From Eudoraea sp. (GTDB lineage: Bacteria; Bacteroidota; Bacteroidia; Flavobacteriales; Flavobacteriaceae), in assembly GCA_024642325.1 (NCBI GenBank), contig JAHEBI010000089.1, forward strand, positions 1 to 7,954: 7,954 nt of DNA, in the 5' to 3' direction. The notes beneath the pieces are model-generated. The model was not told the DNA's origin. It worked only from the letters and a program-made list of their open reading frames with translations, and did not search any database. Positions 1 to 6,203 of this stretch are shown in pieces. Position 1 is the first letter of the stretch; every line of letters begins with the position of its first letter. Both the position numbers and the translations under genes were made by a program.

Positions 1-1490
1 AAAGTTTCATCTTTGTTCCCCGAATTGGCGGGGGACCAACCCTCCCAATTTTGATAGGCCACTTCTTCTGCTGAGAAATATGTACAGGGTTCAATTCCAT
101 TTTCTAACGCTGCAGTATAAACAATTGGTTTAAATGTTGACCCAACCTGCCTTCTGCTCTGGGAAATATGATCATATTTAAAAATTTTATAATCAATTCC
201 ACCTATCCAGGTCTTAACAGCGCCAGTACTTGGATCTATTGAGATAGAACCGGTATTTAAAAATTTCATATAATGCTTAATGCTGTCGATTGAACTTTTT
301 TCCAGTTCTTTTTCTCCTTCCCATGAAGTGAGGGTCATTATTTTCTTTTGTTTTAGAATATCCAGGGCTTGCTGATCATTCAGCCCTTGTTGAATTAGAT
401 TTTTATAGGCCATTGATTTCTTAACTGTTTTAAGAATTAATTCCTCATTGGAGAGCCAGGGGGCTTCATTACCATAACTCTTTTCAAAATTTCTTTGAAG
501 GATTTTCATATGAGTTTTCATAGCCTCTTCTGCCAAAACCTGCATATCATAATCGAGGGTAGTATATATTTTGAGCCCTGAAGTATAAATATTATAGGAA
601 TTTCCAATTGCATTTTGCTTTTTACACCATGCAAGTACATGTTTCCTTACTTCTTCTCTAAAATATGGGGCTAATCCCTGATTAGGATCATAATCTTTAT
701 AATTTATGATAAGTGGCAGTGCCTCCAGGCTGTCTTTTTCTCTTTTTTTAATAAAACCGTTTTCTTGCATAGCATTTAGTACAAGGTTTCTTCTTTGTAT
801 ACTATTTGCAGGGAAAACTCTTGGATTATAAGTATAGGTAGCTTTAAGCATACCAATCAGGACAGCGGCTTCCTCAATGCTGAGTTCATGGGCACGTTTG
901 TCAAAGAATTTTAAACTTGCACTTTCTATACCAAAAGTATTGTCGCCAAAAGATACTGTGTTTAAATAGTGTTGTAAAACTTCTTCTTTGCTATAAATTG
1001 CTTCCAGTCTCGAAGCAATAATCATTTCCTTAATTTTATCAATGGTTAAATAAAATGTTCCCGTTTTTGTTCTTGGATAGAGATTTTTGGCTAATTGCTG
1101 GCTAATGGTACTTCCCCCTCCTGATGCTTTATTTTGCATCAAAACTGTTTTTACTGCAACGCGGAACAAACTTTTGTAATCCACTCCTGAATGTTCATAA
1201 AAACGTTCATCTTCAATAGCTATAAGCGCATCTATTAAATAATTTGGGATGTTTTTATACAAAATAGGCTGTCTGTCATTCAAATAATATTTTCCAATAA
1301 GAATGCTATCTGCAGAAAATATTTCTGAAGCTCTTGGTTGCTGATATTCGACCAATGATTTCCTGTCAGGAAGTTCCCCCCATAAACCAAAATAAATACT
1401 TAGCACAAAGATTGTGGTTATGCCAATGAGCAGCACTGCAACTGTCAATAAATACCTAAATATTGGAGGTTTTATCCGTTTAAAAATCAC
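1..1490 (-). CDS. class A penicillin-binding protein (PBP1A-like), C-terminal part outside the window
   Basis: Bifunctional peptidoglycan synthase: a glycosyltransferase polymerises lipid II and a transpeptidase cross-links it, outside the inner membrane. 496 codons are visible and the frame stays open to the window edge. One TM segment lies near residues 14-34. The GT51 domain follows: EDERFYEHSG with catalytic Glu about 93, GGSTISQQLAKNL, the second Glu about 155 in KIKEMIIASRLE, then the AAVLIGMLKA...NP...RR segment. The transpeptidase begins after about residue 340, with the SxxK nucleophile in GSTFKP (Ser about 451, Lys about 454). The SxN and KTG motifs must lie beyond the window. Family members are usually 650-800 residues, so roughly a third is missing. 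I chose GTG at 1490 because the frame upstream holds no ATG downstream of an in-frame TGA (1517-1515); an ATG sits directly before that TGA. It is divergent from the nuclease gene. Family assignment is firm; the exact start is not. Confidence 0.93.
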   Translation of the reverse strand, partial: MIFKRIKPPIFRYLLTVAVLLIGITTIFVLSIYFGLWGELPDRKSLVEYQQPRASEIFSADSILIGKYYLNDRQPILYKNIPNYLIDALIAIEDERFYEHSGVDYKSLFRVAVKTVLMQNKASGGGSTISQQLAKNLYPRTKTGTFYLTIDKIKEMIIASRLEAIYSKEEVLQHYLNTVSFGDNTFGIESASLKFFDKRAHELSIEEAAVLIGMLKATYTYNPRVFPANSIQRRNLVLNAMQENGFIKKREKDSLEALPLIINYKDYDPNQGLAPYFREEVRKHVLAWCKKQNAIGNSYNIYTSGLKIYTTLDYDMQVLAEEAMKTHMKILQRNFEKSYGNEAPWLSNEELILKTVKKSMAYKNLIQQGLNDQQALDILKQKKIMTLTSWEGEKELEKSSIDSIKHYMKFLNTGSISIDPSTGAVKTWIGGIDYKIFKYDHISQSRRQVGSTFKPIVYTAALENGIEPCTYFSAEEVAYQNWEGWSPANSGNKDET

Positions 1491-1558
1491 TTTAATGGTT
1501 TTATTTACGCAAGATCACATAAATTAATTAAAATAATACATGCCTTAACAATTCATTA

Positions 1559-2368
1559 ATGCCCTATTCTTTAATTTTGAAAAAAACATTAATAATGAGG
1601 GGTACTTTTTTATTGCTTTTAATGAGTACGCATTTGGTAATGGGGAATTCTAATTTCTGGTCAAAAACAGGTCACAGGGTTATTGGGGATGTAGCTCAGC
1701 AACATTTAAATGGTAAAACAAAACGGGCAATTACAAAACTACTGAAAGGGCAAAGTCTGGCCGCAGTCTCTAATTATGCTGATATAATAAAGTCGGACAT
1801 AGCTTATAAAAATTTCTCCTCATGGCACTATGTAAATATACCTGCGGATAAAAAATATGCAGACATAGCGCCAAGCCCGGATGGTAATCTTGTAACGGGG
1901 ATTCAAAAATGTATAGAAATACTAAAGCATAAAAATAGTTCCGAAGCCGATCGTGTTTTCTATTTAAAAATGCTCATTCATTTGATTGGTGACCTGCATC
2001 AGCCTCTGCATGTAGGCCGATTAGAGGATAAAGGCGGAAACGATATTCAGCTGCAGTGGTTTGGCAAAGGTAGTAACCTGCACAGGATTTGGGATGCCAA
2101 CATAATTAATGATTATGGCCTGAGTTATACCGAACTTTCAAAAGAATTACCCCTTCTTAGCAAAGAACAAATGAGGGAAATAGAAAAGGGTACTATTCTT
2201 GAATGGGTGCAAGAATCCCAGGTCCTGGCAAATGAAGTGTACACCTCAGTTAATAAAGGAGAAAAATTGGGCTATTCTTATAGTTTTGAATATTGGAATA
2301 CCGTAGAGGAACAATTGCAAAAAGGGGGGCTGCGATTAGCAAGAGTGTTAAATGATATCTTTGGTTGA
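1559..2368 (+). CDS. secreted S1/P1-type zinc nuclease
   Basis: Exported phosphodiesterase/nuclease of the S1/P1 family, which cleaves single-stranded nucleic acid or 3'-nucleotides using three zinc ions. All nine expected ligands are visible in order: Trp34 and His39 (the W-x4-H that starts the mature protein), Asp74, His90 in SSWHYVNIP, His141 and Asp145 in HLIGDLHQPLH, His151, and His175 and Asp179 in LHRIWDAN. A signal peptide covers about residues 1-30: basic residues, then TFLLLLMSTHLVMG, with cleavage probably just before NSNFW so that Trp34 lies at or near the mature N-terminus. Length (269 aa) is normal for bacterial members. The start could also be the Met at 1595, which leaves a shorter and more typical signal peptide (257 aa); no Shine-Dalgarno site decides between them. 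Expected in periplasm or medium, for nucleotide or phosphate scavenging. That role is inference; the fold is not in doubt. Confidence 0.93.
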   Translation: MPYSLILKKTLIMRGTFLLLLMSTHLVMGNSNFWSKTGHRVIGDVAQQHLNGKTKRAITKLLKGQSLAAVSNYADIIKSDIAYKNFSSWHYVNIPADKKYADIAPSPDGNLVTGIQKCIEILKHKNSSEADRVFYLKMLIHLIGDLHQPLHVGRLEDKGGNDIQLQWFGKGSNLHRIWDANIINDYGLSYTELSKELPLLSKEQMREIEKGTILEWVQESQVLANEVYTSVNKGEKLGYSYSFEYWNTVEEQLQKGGLRLARVLNDIFG

Positions 2369-2542
2369 TCCATTTATATTAAGCTGCCCTGAATAGCAAT
2401 TCACCTAATATTTAGGAGGTTAGGCGATATTTTACATCCATTTCTTCATTTTGTAAGTTATACTAATAAGGTTGTGTATGAGGAAATTAACATAGTCTAC
2501 CAAAGTGTTAAAGATAGTACTCAACTCTATTATGAATGGTAT

Positions 2543-2574
2543 AAAAAAATCGACTTCTGAAGGTCGATTTTTTT
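2543..2574. terminator. bidirectional intrinsic terminator between nuclease and alkB-like genes
   Basis: A run of seven A, then ATCGACTT (2549-2556), tetraloop CTGA, AGGTCGAT (2561-2568) and six more T. The stem has eight pairs including one T-G wobble and extends through the A/T flanks. It works on both strands, ending the alkB-like gene (minus) and the nuclease transcript (plus, about 175 nt past its stop). The last T residues form part of the TAA stop codon of the alkB-like gene. The 174 nt between the nuclease and this hairpin contain no clear gene. Confidence 0.85.
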
Positions 2575-3148
2575 ATGGGATCACCCTAAAGGTAAGGTTA
2601 ATTCTTTCTCCTATTGGCTTATTTGTTTTGGGTATTTGATGATGCCAATAATGTTGGGTTTGGCCGCTCATTAGGAGCACGCTTCCATGCTCAAGAAGGA
2701 TTTTATGTTTTAAATCCTTTAATTTTCTATGCCTGAGGTGGAAGTAACGGGACTGTCCAAGCGATACCGAAGCAATTACCGGATTCTCACCCAATTCCTT
2801 TTCATCATCTGAATGCCAGCCGTTACTATCCTTTCCATCTCTATAAAAATTTAAGAGGCAAGAAGTAAATCCAACAGGAGCAATTGCTGTTATTTTTTTT
2901 TCTATCTCTGATAATGTTTTATTAAACGGTAGAGGCTGCATAATAATACCTGAATAGGAGTAAGGTCTGTTATTTTTTCCGTATAAAGCGGTTAACCTGG
3001 GCTGCGGATATAGTTTTCCGTAAACTCTTATTTCATCCTGACGCCACGAAGCGGAAGATTTAAGCAGTTTGAAATAGGCACTGGCTTCCTCATTAACAAG
3101 AAAATTAGGGAAATAAGTGATATCGCTATCAGGGAGTTGTAATTTCAA
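2573..3148 (-). CDS. AlkB-like 2-oxoglutarate/Fe(II) dioxygenase
   Basis: Predicted oxidative demethylase of alkylated bases in DNA or RNA (1-methyladenine and 3-methylcytosine type lesions), cytoplasmic, using Fe(II), O2 and 2-oxoglutarate. The iron triad is visible: His112 and Asp114 in GWHSDDE, and His170 in QHYWHHQIPK (His169 is the alternative). The 2-oxoglutarate site is RINLTFR with Arg182 and Arg188, the same spacing of six as in E. coli AlkB. NFYRDGKDSNGWHSD is typical of the ALKBH2/3-like bacterial branch. At 191 aa it is full length. The start is TTG: the frame upstream runs into a stop within 18 nt and the next Met is residue 70. It begins 23 nt after the AraC-type gene on the same strand, so the two are probably one transcript ending at the terminator that overlaps its stop codon. 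The family call is firm; the true substrate is unknown. Confidence 0.92.
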   Translation of the reverse strand: MKLQLPDSDITYFPNFLVNEEASAYFKLLKSSASWRQDEIRVYGKLYPQPRLTALYGKNNRPYSYSGIIMQPLPFNKTLSEIEKKITAIAPVGFTSCLLNFYRDGKDSNGWHSDDEKELGENPVIASVSLGQSRYFHLRHRKLKDLKHKILLEHGSVLLMSGQTQHYWHHQIPKTNKPIGERINLTFRVIP

Positions 3149-3171
3149 TTGTTTTAAAGGTCTTTATTGTT

Positions 3172-4044
3172 TTATTGAACCACCTTTTTCAACCTATTTC
3201 TGTATTCGGATGGATTTTGGCCCGTAAATGCCTTAAAAGATTTATTAAAGTGGGAAAAATTATTAAAACCACTTTCAAAGCATATATCCGTAATACTCAT
3301 GGGTTGCTCGGCCAGTAATTTTGACGCGTGTACCAGGCGATATTCATTTACGAATTGTATAAAAGTTTTATTTGTAATTTTCTTAAAGTACCTGCAAAAA
3401 GACGGAACTGTCATTCCTGCTTTATCTGCAATTACTGAAAGAGTTACTTCTTCTTTGAAATTATTTCTAACATGATTAAATACAATATTTATTCGGTCGT
3501 TGTCCTCAATATCTGTTTTAAAAGAGAATCCTTCTGCATTTAATACTTTAAATTCAGAAGAATTTCCAAGATCGTTCAAAATAGACAAAATCGATAACAA
3601 TTGTTCAAAATCTGATTGATTATCGAGGTTTTCAAGTTTTTCTCCAACAGTATTTTTGGTTTCGCCACTAAAAGCAACTCCACCCCTCGCCATTTCAAAT
3701 AAAGTCTGGATTTGTTTCATCTCCGGAATATTAAAAAAAGCATTACCCAAAAAGTCCTCCTTCATTTGTATTACAAATTCACTTTTATTCCCTGTAAATT
3801 TATCTGTAAACCCGCAGTGAGGTAAGTTACTCCCAATTAGGATTAAATCACCATCAGTATAACAGGAAATGTGACTGCCGATCTGGCGTTTACCTGCTCC
3901 TCCGTTAACATAGACCAATTCAATTTCAGGATGATAGTGCCATAAATTGTCTTTGTTATTCTTTGAGGAATCAAATTTTTGATAGGTATATGAATGTCCA
4001 AAATTAGGGGCAATGGATTCAAAAGCCGGTTTGTACTGTTTCAT
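3172..4044 (-). CDS. AraC-family transcriptional regulator with N-terminal cupin
   Basis: One-component DNA-binding regulator. Residues about 15-100 form a cupin-like sensor (LWHYHPEIELVYV near 34-46, then GDLILIGSNLPHCG near 65-78). The C-terminal AraC domain covers about 185-285 with two helix-turn-helix units: TLSVIADKAGMTVPSFCRYF (201-220) and MSITDICFESGFNNFSHF (249-266), then KAFTGQNPSEYR. Length (290 aa) is normal for this common Bacteroidota type. The ATG is preceded by A-rich sequence only. It lies upstream of the alkB-like gene in the same direction and is divergent from the secreted two-repeat gene, so either could be its target. It has no Ada-type methyl-acceptor domain (no Cys-rich N-terminus), so it is not an Ada protein despite standing next to alkB. 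The ligand is unknown. Confidence 0.92.
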   Translation of the reverse strand: MKQYKPAFESIAPNFGHSYTYQKFDSSKNNKDNLWHYHPEIELVYVNGGAGKRQIGSHISCYTDGDLILIGSNLPHCGFTDKFTGNKSEFVIQMKEDFLGNAFFNIPEMKQIQTLFEMARGGVAFSGETKNTVGEKLENLDNQSDFEQLLSILSILNDLGNSSEFKVLNAEGFSFKTDIEDNDRINIVFNHVRNNFKEEVTLSVIADKAGMTVPSFCRYFKKITNKTFIQFVNEYRLVHASKLLAEQPMSITDICFESGFNNFSHFNKSFKAFTGQNPSEYRNRLKKVVQ

Positions 4045-4098
4045 TTTTTTGATGATTGATAGGATAAAATTACTTAACCCTGATTCAGTCTATGTTTA

Positions 4099-4106
4099 CA
4101 AAATTA
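4099..4106 (-). promoter_or_regulatory. candidate -7 box for the AraC-alkB transcript
   Basis: On the minus strand this reads TAATTTTG, a full match to the Bacteroidota housekeeping -7 consensus TAnnTTTG. It would start RNA near 4092, giving a leader of about 48 nt before the ATG at 4044. No good TTG -33 element lies at the usual distance (GGTTAA is the nearest sequence), so the promoter is plausible but may be weak or need an activator. Confidence 0.5.
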
Positions 4107-4188
4107 CCCAATATATGTGGAATATTAACCCATATCTAGAAATAGAGCTAATATATAGTTAAAATAGAATATAAATATGAAAACCTGG

Positions 4189-4222
4189 TTGTAGTGGCTG
4201 ACAACCTTTGATCGTAAGTTTG
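4189..4222 (+). promoter_or_regulatory. candidate housekeeping promoter for the secreted two-repeat gene
   Basis: TTG at 4189-4191, a 23-nt spacer, then TAAGTTTG at 4215-4222, fitting the flavobacterial pattern TTG-N17-23-TAnnTTTG at its upper spacing limit. Transcription would begin near 4229, about 30 nt before the ATG at 4260. The leader has no Shine-Dalgarno site, only A-rich sequence, as is usual for this phylum. Confidence 0.6.
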
Positions 4223-4259
4223 TCCTGTAAATTATTCATTAACTCTAAAACGAAATGTT

Positions 4260-4844
4260 ATGAAAACAATTTTAAAATTTACCGCAGTGACTGCCTTAAT
4301 GTTTACCACAGTAGTAGGCCTGGCAAAAGAACCTAAACTAAGCTTGATGACAACAGATCAGACAAAAAGCTTAATTGTAGAATTAGATTCACAACACAAA
4401 GAAACCTTTCTTAAGATAATTGATGAAAATCAGAATATCATATTTTCAGAGAAAATTTCAGAAACAGCTTATACCAAGAAGTTTGACCTGAATAAACTTG
4501 AGAGTGGTTTTTATTACTTCGAATTAGACAATTCTATAAAGTCTTTGGTCTATACGATAAGTGTTGAGAAAGGAGAGGTAAAAATTCTAAAGAAAAAGGA
4601 GACTACCAAACCGGTCTTCAGAAAAAAAGGATCTAAACTCTTCCTTAATTTGCTTAATCTGGATAGCAAAGATGTCCAAATCAAAGTTTTTGATAGTGAT
4701 AATCGTTTGCTATACAGTGAAATCATCGAGAATGAAAGCATTGTAACTAAGGCTTTCAATTTTGAAACAGCCCATGAAGACCGCTATACCATAGTGGTGA
4801 AAGATGGTGAAAATACCTACTATGAAGACATCTTAGTTAATTAG
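4260..4844 (+). CDS. exported protein with two similar beta-rich halves, function unknown
   Basis: Not recognised by name. A signal peptide is clear: MKTILKF, a hydrophobic stretch to about residue 20, then GLAKE, with cleavage near residues 22-24. The mature part seems to be two copies of one unit of about 75-80 residues (about 27-103 and 117-194). Each has a strand, then KIIDENQNIIFSEKI or KVFDSDNRLLYSEII, then a polar turn, a KKFDLNKL or KAFNFETA segment, and a closing strand pair. The look is of Ig-like or sorting-domain-like beta sandwiches: the first half carries DLNKLESGFYYFEL, similar to strands in T9SS C-terminal domains, but the protein does not end in a standard sorting domain. A basic linker (about 110-125, KKKETTKPVFRKKGSK) joins the halves. 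There is no lipobox Cys, so it is likely periplasmic or released. It has its own promoter and terminator, so it is probably monocistronic. The reading frame is firm; function is open. Confidence 0.85.
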   Translation: MKTILKFTAVTALMFTTVVGLAKEPKLSLMTTDQTKSLIVELDSQHKETFLKIIDENQNIIFSEKISETAYTKKFDLNKLESGFYYFELDNSIKSLVYTISVEKGEVKILKKKETTKPVFRKKGSKLFLNLLNLDSKDVQIKVFDSDNRLLYSEIIENESIVTKAFNFETAHEDRYTIVVKDGENTYYEDILVN

Positions 4845-4865
4845 TACGTTGTTTAGTTTAGTTTT

Positions 4866-4891
4866 AAAAGGGGCCATACGGCCCCTTTTTT
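4866..4891. terminator. bidirectional intrinsic terminator
   Basis: Perfect 10-bp stem AAAAGGGGCC (4866-4875), tetraloop ATAC, GGCCCCTTTT (4880-4889), then TT. It is GC-rich with A/T flanks on both sides, so it can act on either strand. It lies 21 nt past the secreted-protein stop and ends the MOSC gene in the other direction, whose TAA stop (4892-4890) overlaps the T tract. Confidence 0.93.
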
Positions 4892-5522
4892 ACAGGTATT
4901 TTTTTAACTTTTCTCTTTTGTATTCGGGTAGTGCATTATTTTCTATAGCCAGTTTCAATGTTTTTTGGTCTTTTTCCCTGGCATAAAGCAATTGAAAGAA
5001 TTGTCGCACAGTTAATAAATTATCTGAAGCTTTAACAAGGATTACTTTATCACCCGAAACGACCTGACCTTCTTGAAGTATTTGGATATAAGCACCCGGG
5101 AAACCATACTCAATAAACTCTTTTAAAATCTGCTGAGAACCAAACCGAATGCCCAATTTAAAACAAGGTTCTCTTGGTTGCGATATTTGTACGAGCGCAG
5201 AGCCGATTTTATAAATATCGCCTATTCTGATTTTAGTTTCATCCATACCGGCCACAGTAAGGTTTTCCCCAAACATTCCCCAGTCCCAGCTGAGGTTCGG
5301 ATAACGTTTTTTCCAATAAGGATAGTGTTTATCAGAAAAGAGATAACAGGCTTTGTATGTGCCTCCATGTACCTTGCGGTCCGCAATGGAATCACTTGCT
5401 ACCTTTTCTTTTTCAAGGACCAGCGGTACGTTTGTGGGATGTTTGAAGATACCTGTATGAAGCTCTTCTCCATTCCATGTAATTTTCGTTAATTCCCCAA
5501 TATTAGTAGACAAAACATGCAT
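4890..5522 (-). CDS. YiiM-like MOSC domain protein
   Basis: Predicted molybdenum-cofactor-binding oxidoreductase of the MOSC family, cytoplasmic. Relatives such as E. coli YiiM act with Moco in detoxifying N-hydroxylated compounds such as 6-N-hydroxylaminopurine. Visible family motifs: DRKVHGG (48-54), MFGENLT (83-89), and QPREPCFKL (115-123) with the conserved Cys120 expected to bind molybdenum. Residues about 169-210 form the small helical C-terminal domain seen in YiiM proteins (LLTVRQFFQLLY...). Length (210 aa) fits the YiiM type (about 220). The ATG is preceded by TTTAAGGT, too close to act as a normal ribosome site. It is a single gene, cut off by the hairpin at 5657-5682 from the membrane-protein gene upstream of it on the same strand. 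No molybdopterin synthesis gene is in view. The family is firm; the substrate is inferred from relatives. Confidence 0.9.
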   Translation of the reverse strand: MHVLSTNIGELTKITWNGEELHTGIFKHPTNVPLVLEKEKVASDSIADRKVHGGTYKACYLFSDKHYPYWKKRYPNLSWDWGMFGENLTVAGMDETKIRIGDIYKIGSALVQISQPREPCFKLGIRFGSQQILKEFIEYGFPGAYIQILQEGQVVSGDKVILVKASDNLLTVRQFFQLLYAREKDQKTLKLAIENNALPEYKREKLKKYL

Positions 5523-5656
5523 ACCTTAAAGATACCAAGCCTTAGAATTAAATACAAATCAAAGTGTTTATTCCTGAAGCATTTGCCGCTATTTTGGATT
5601 CTTAAATTCCTGTAGACTATAGCTTTAAACCTAATTTTGGGATGGACAAATAACAA

Positions 5657-5682
5657 AAACCGTCGTGTTTAAACGACGGTTT
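5657..5682 (-). terminator. intrinsic terminator after the DUF6249-like gene
   Basis: Perfect 10-bp stem AAACCGTCGT (5657-5666) / ACGACGGTTT (5673-5682) with loop GTTTAA. Read on the minus strand it is followed by TTGTTATTTG, a T-rich tail. It lies 33 nt past the stop of the three-TM gene (5716) and keeps that transcript, which may be sigma-driven, from running into the MOSC gene. The plus-strand tail (CATTTCC) is weaker. Confidence 0.82.
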
Positions 5683-5715
5683 CATTTCCATAGTTCGTTA
5701 TGGAAGATTTGTTTA

Positions 5716-6066
5716 TCATTCTTTGTCCAATTTTTTTGTCAGGGTAAACCCCGCAAAAAGACCAAGACCGGCCATTAAGAAGATGGTGCCAGGATATGCT
5801 ACCTCTTCATCCAAGCCCATCATGTTTACAAATATGGAGGCGATAAATATAGCCAACCCAACTCCAATAAGTAATAATGACAGATTAAGTATAAATACTC
5901 TCCAGAATGGTGCCGCATGTTCCCGTTTTCCTTTAACAAAAATACTGGCATCGGCACCTTTTTCAATTAATGCCAGGCGCTCTTTGTTTCGTGTCGAAAA
6001 ATATAAATAAAAAACTCCAAAAATAGCCCCGAATACGAGTGCAACAATTATGATTTCTCCTCCCAT
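5716..6066 (-). CDS. small three-TM membrane protein, DUF6249-like
   Basis: Inner-membrane protein of unknown function. Three predicted TM segments lie near residues 4-23, 57-80 and 92-110. A basic cytoplasmic-looking loop after TM1 carries the signature YFSTRNKERLALIEKGAD (about 22-39), which I recall from DUF6249 proteins that often sit near sigma-factor genes in Bacteroidota; this is from memory. The C-terminus is charged (TKKLDKE). Length (116 aa) is normal for such proteins. It is divergent from the ECF sigma gene, and its upstream DNA carries the same GTAACC-N16-CGTC element as the sigma gene, so it is the best candidate in the window for a regulon member. By position it could be an effector or a feedback modulator of the stress signal; nothing in the sequence decides this. 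Confidence 0.82.
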   Translation of the reverse strand: MGGEIIIVALVFGAIFGVFYLYFSTRNKERLALIEKGADASIFVKGKREHAAPFWRVFILNLSLLLIGVGLAIFIASIFVNMMGLDEEVAYPGTIFLMAGLGLFAGFTLTKKLDKE

Positions 6067-6110
6067 GTTATTTAGTTTTTAATGGATTAAACAATTTGTT
6101 CATTGGGTAT

Positions 6111-6136
6111 GACGTACAATTTTCCGGGTTGGTTAC
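6111..6136 (-). promoter_or_regulatory. candidate ECF-type promoter for the DUF6249-like gene
   Basis: On the minus strand: GTAACC (6136-6131), 16 nt, CGTC (6114-6111). An AAC-containing -35 and a CGTC -10 at this spacing are typical of ECF sigma promoters. Transcription would start near 6104, leaving a leader of about 38 nt before the ATG at 6066. The same element occurs in the other direction at 6167-6192. No TAnnTTTG box is seen for this gene. Confidence 0.68.
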
Positions 6137-6166
6137 AGATTTTAGATGTTTTTTTTCTTATTTTAA

Positions 6167-6192
6167 GTAACCAGGAGGTTATTTTATACGTC
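6167..6192 (+). promoter_or_regulatory. candidate ECF-type autoregulatory promoter of the sigma/anti-sigma operon
   Basis: GTAACC (6167-6172), 16 nt, CGTC (6189-6192), identical in core and spacing to the minus-strand element at 6111-6136; both also have TA just before CGTC. Transcription would start near 6198-6200, only a few nt before the ATG at 6204, so the message would be leaderless or nearly so. The spacer happens to contain AGGAGG (6173-6178), but this is 25 nt from the start codon and not placed to serve as a ribosome site. Confidence 0.65.
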
Positions 6193-6203
6193 CTATATAA
6201 CAA

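Noticed and set aside
4550..4759. 69-codon open frame on the minus strand
   Set aside because: Lies wholly inside the secreted two-repeat gene, with no family features of its own.
5178..5492. 104-codon open frame on the plus strand
   Set aside because: Antisense shadow of the MOSC gene, whose motifs are intact in the other frame.
5632..5639. TAATTTTG -7 box on the plus strand
   Set aside because: It would start RNA only about 10 nt before the hairpin at 5657-5682 and no plus-strand gene follows; probably chance.
5723..6010. 95-codon open frame on the plus strand
   Set aside because: Antisense to the three-TM gene; low-complexity translation with no signature.
6173..6178. Perfect AGGAGG Shine-Dalgarno-like site
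   Set aside because: It is 25 nt from the sigma ATG and has no start codon at the right distance; it falls in the spacer of the ECF-type promoter.
6168..6181. Short inverted repeat TAACC-AGGA-GGTTA as an operator
   Set aside because: Only five perfect pairs, and the left arm is better explained as the -35 element, since it recurs with the same spacing on the other strand.
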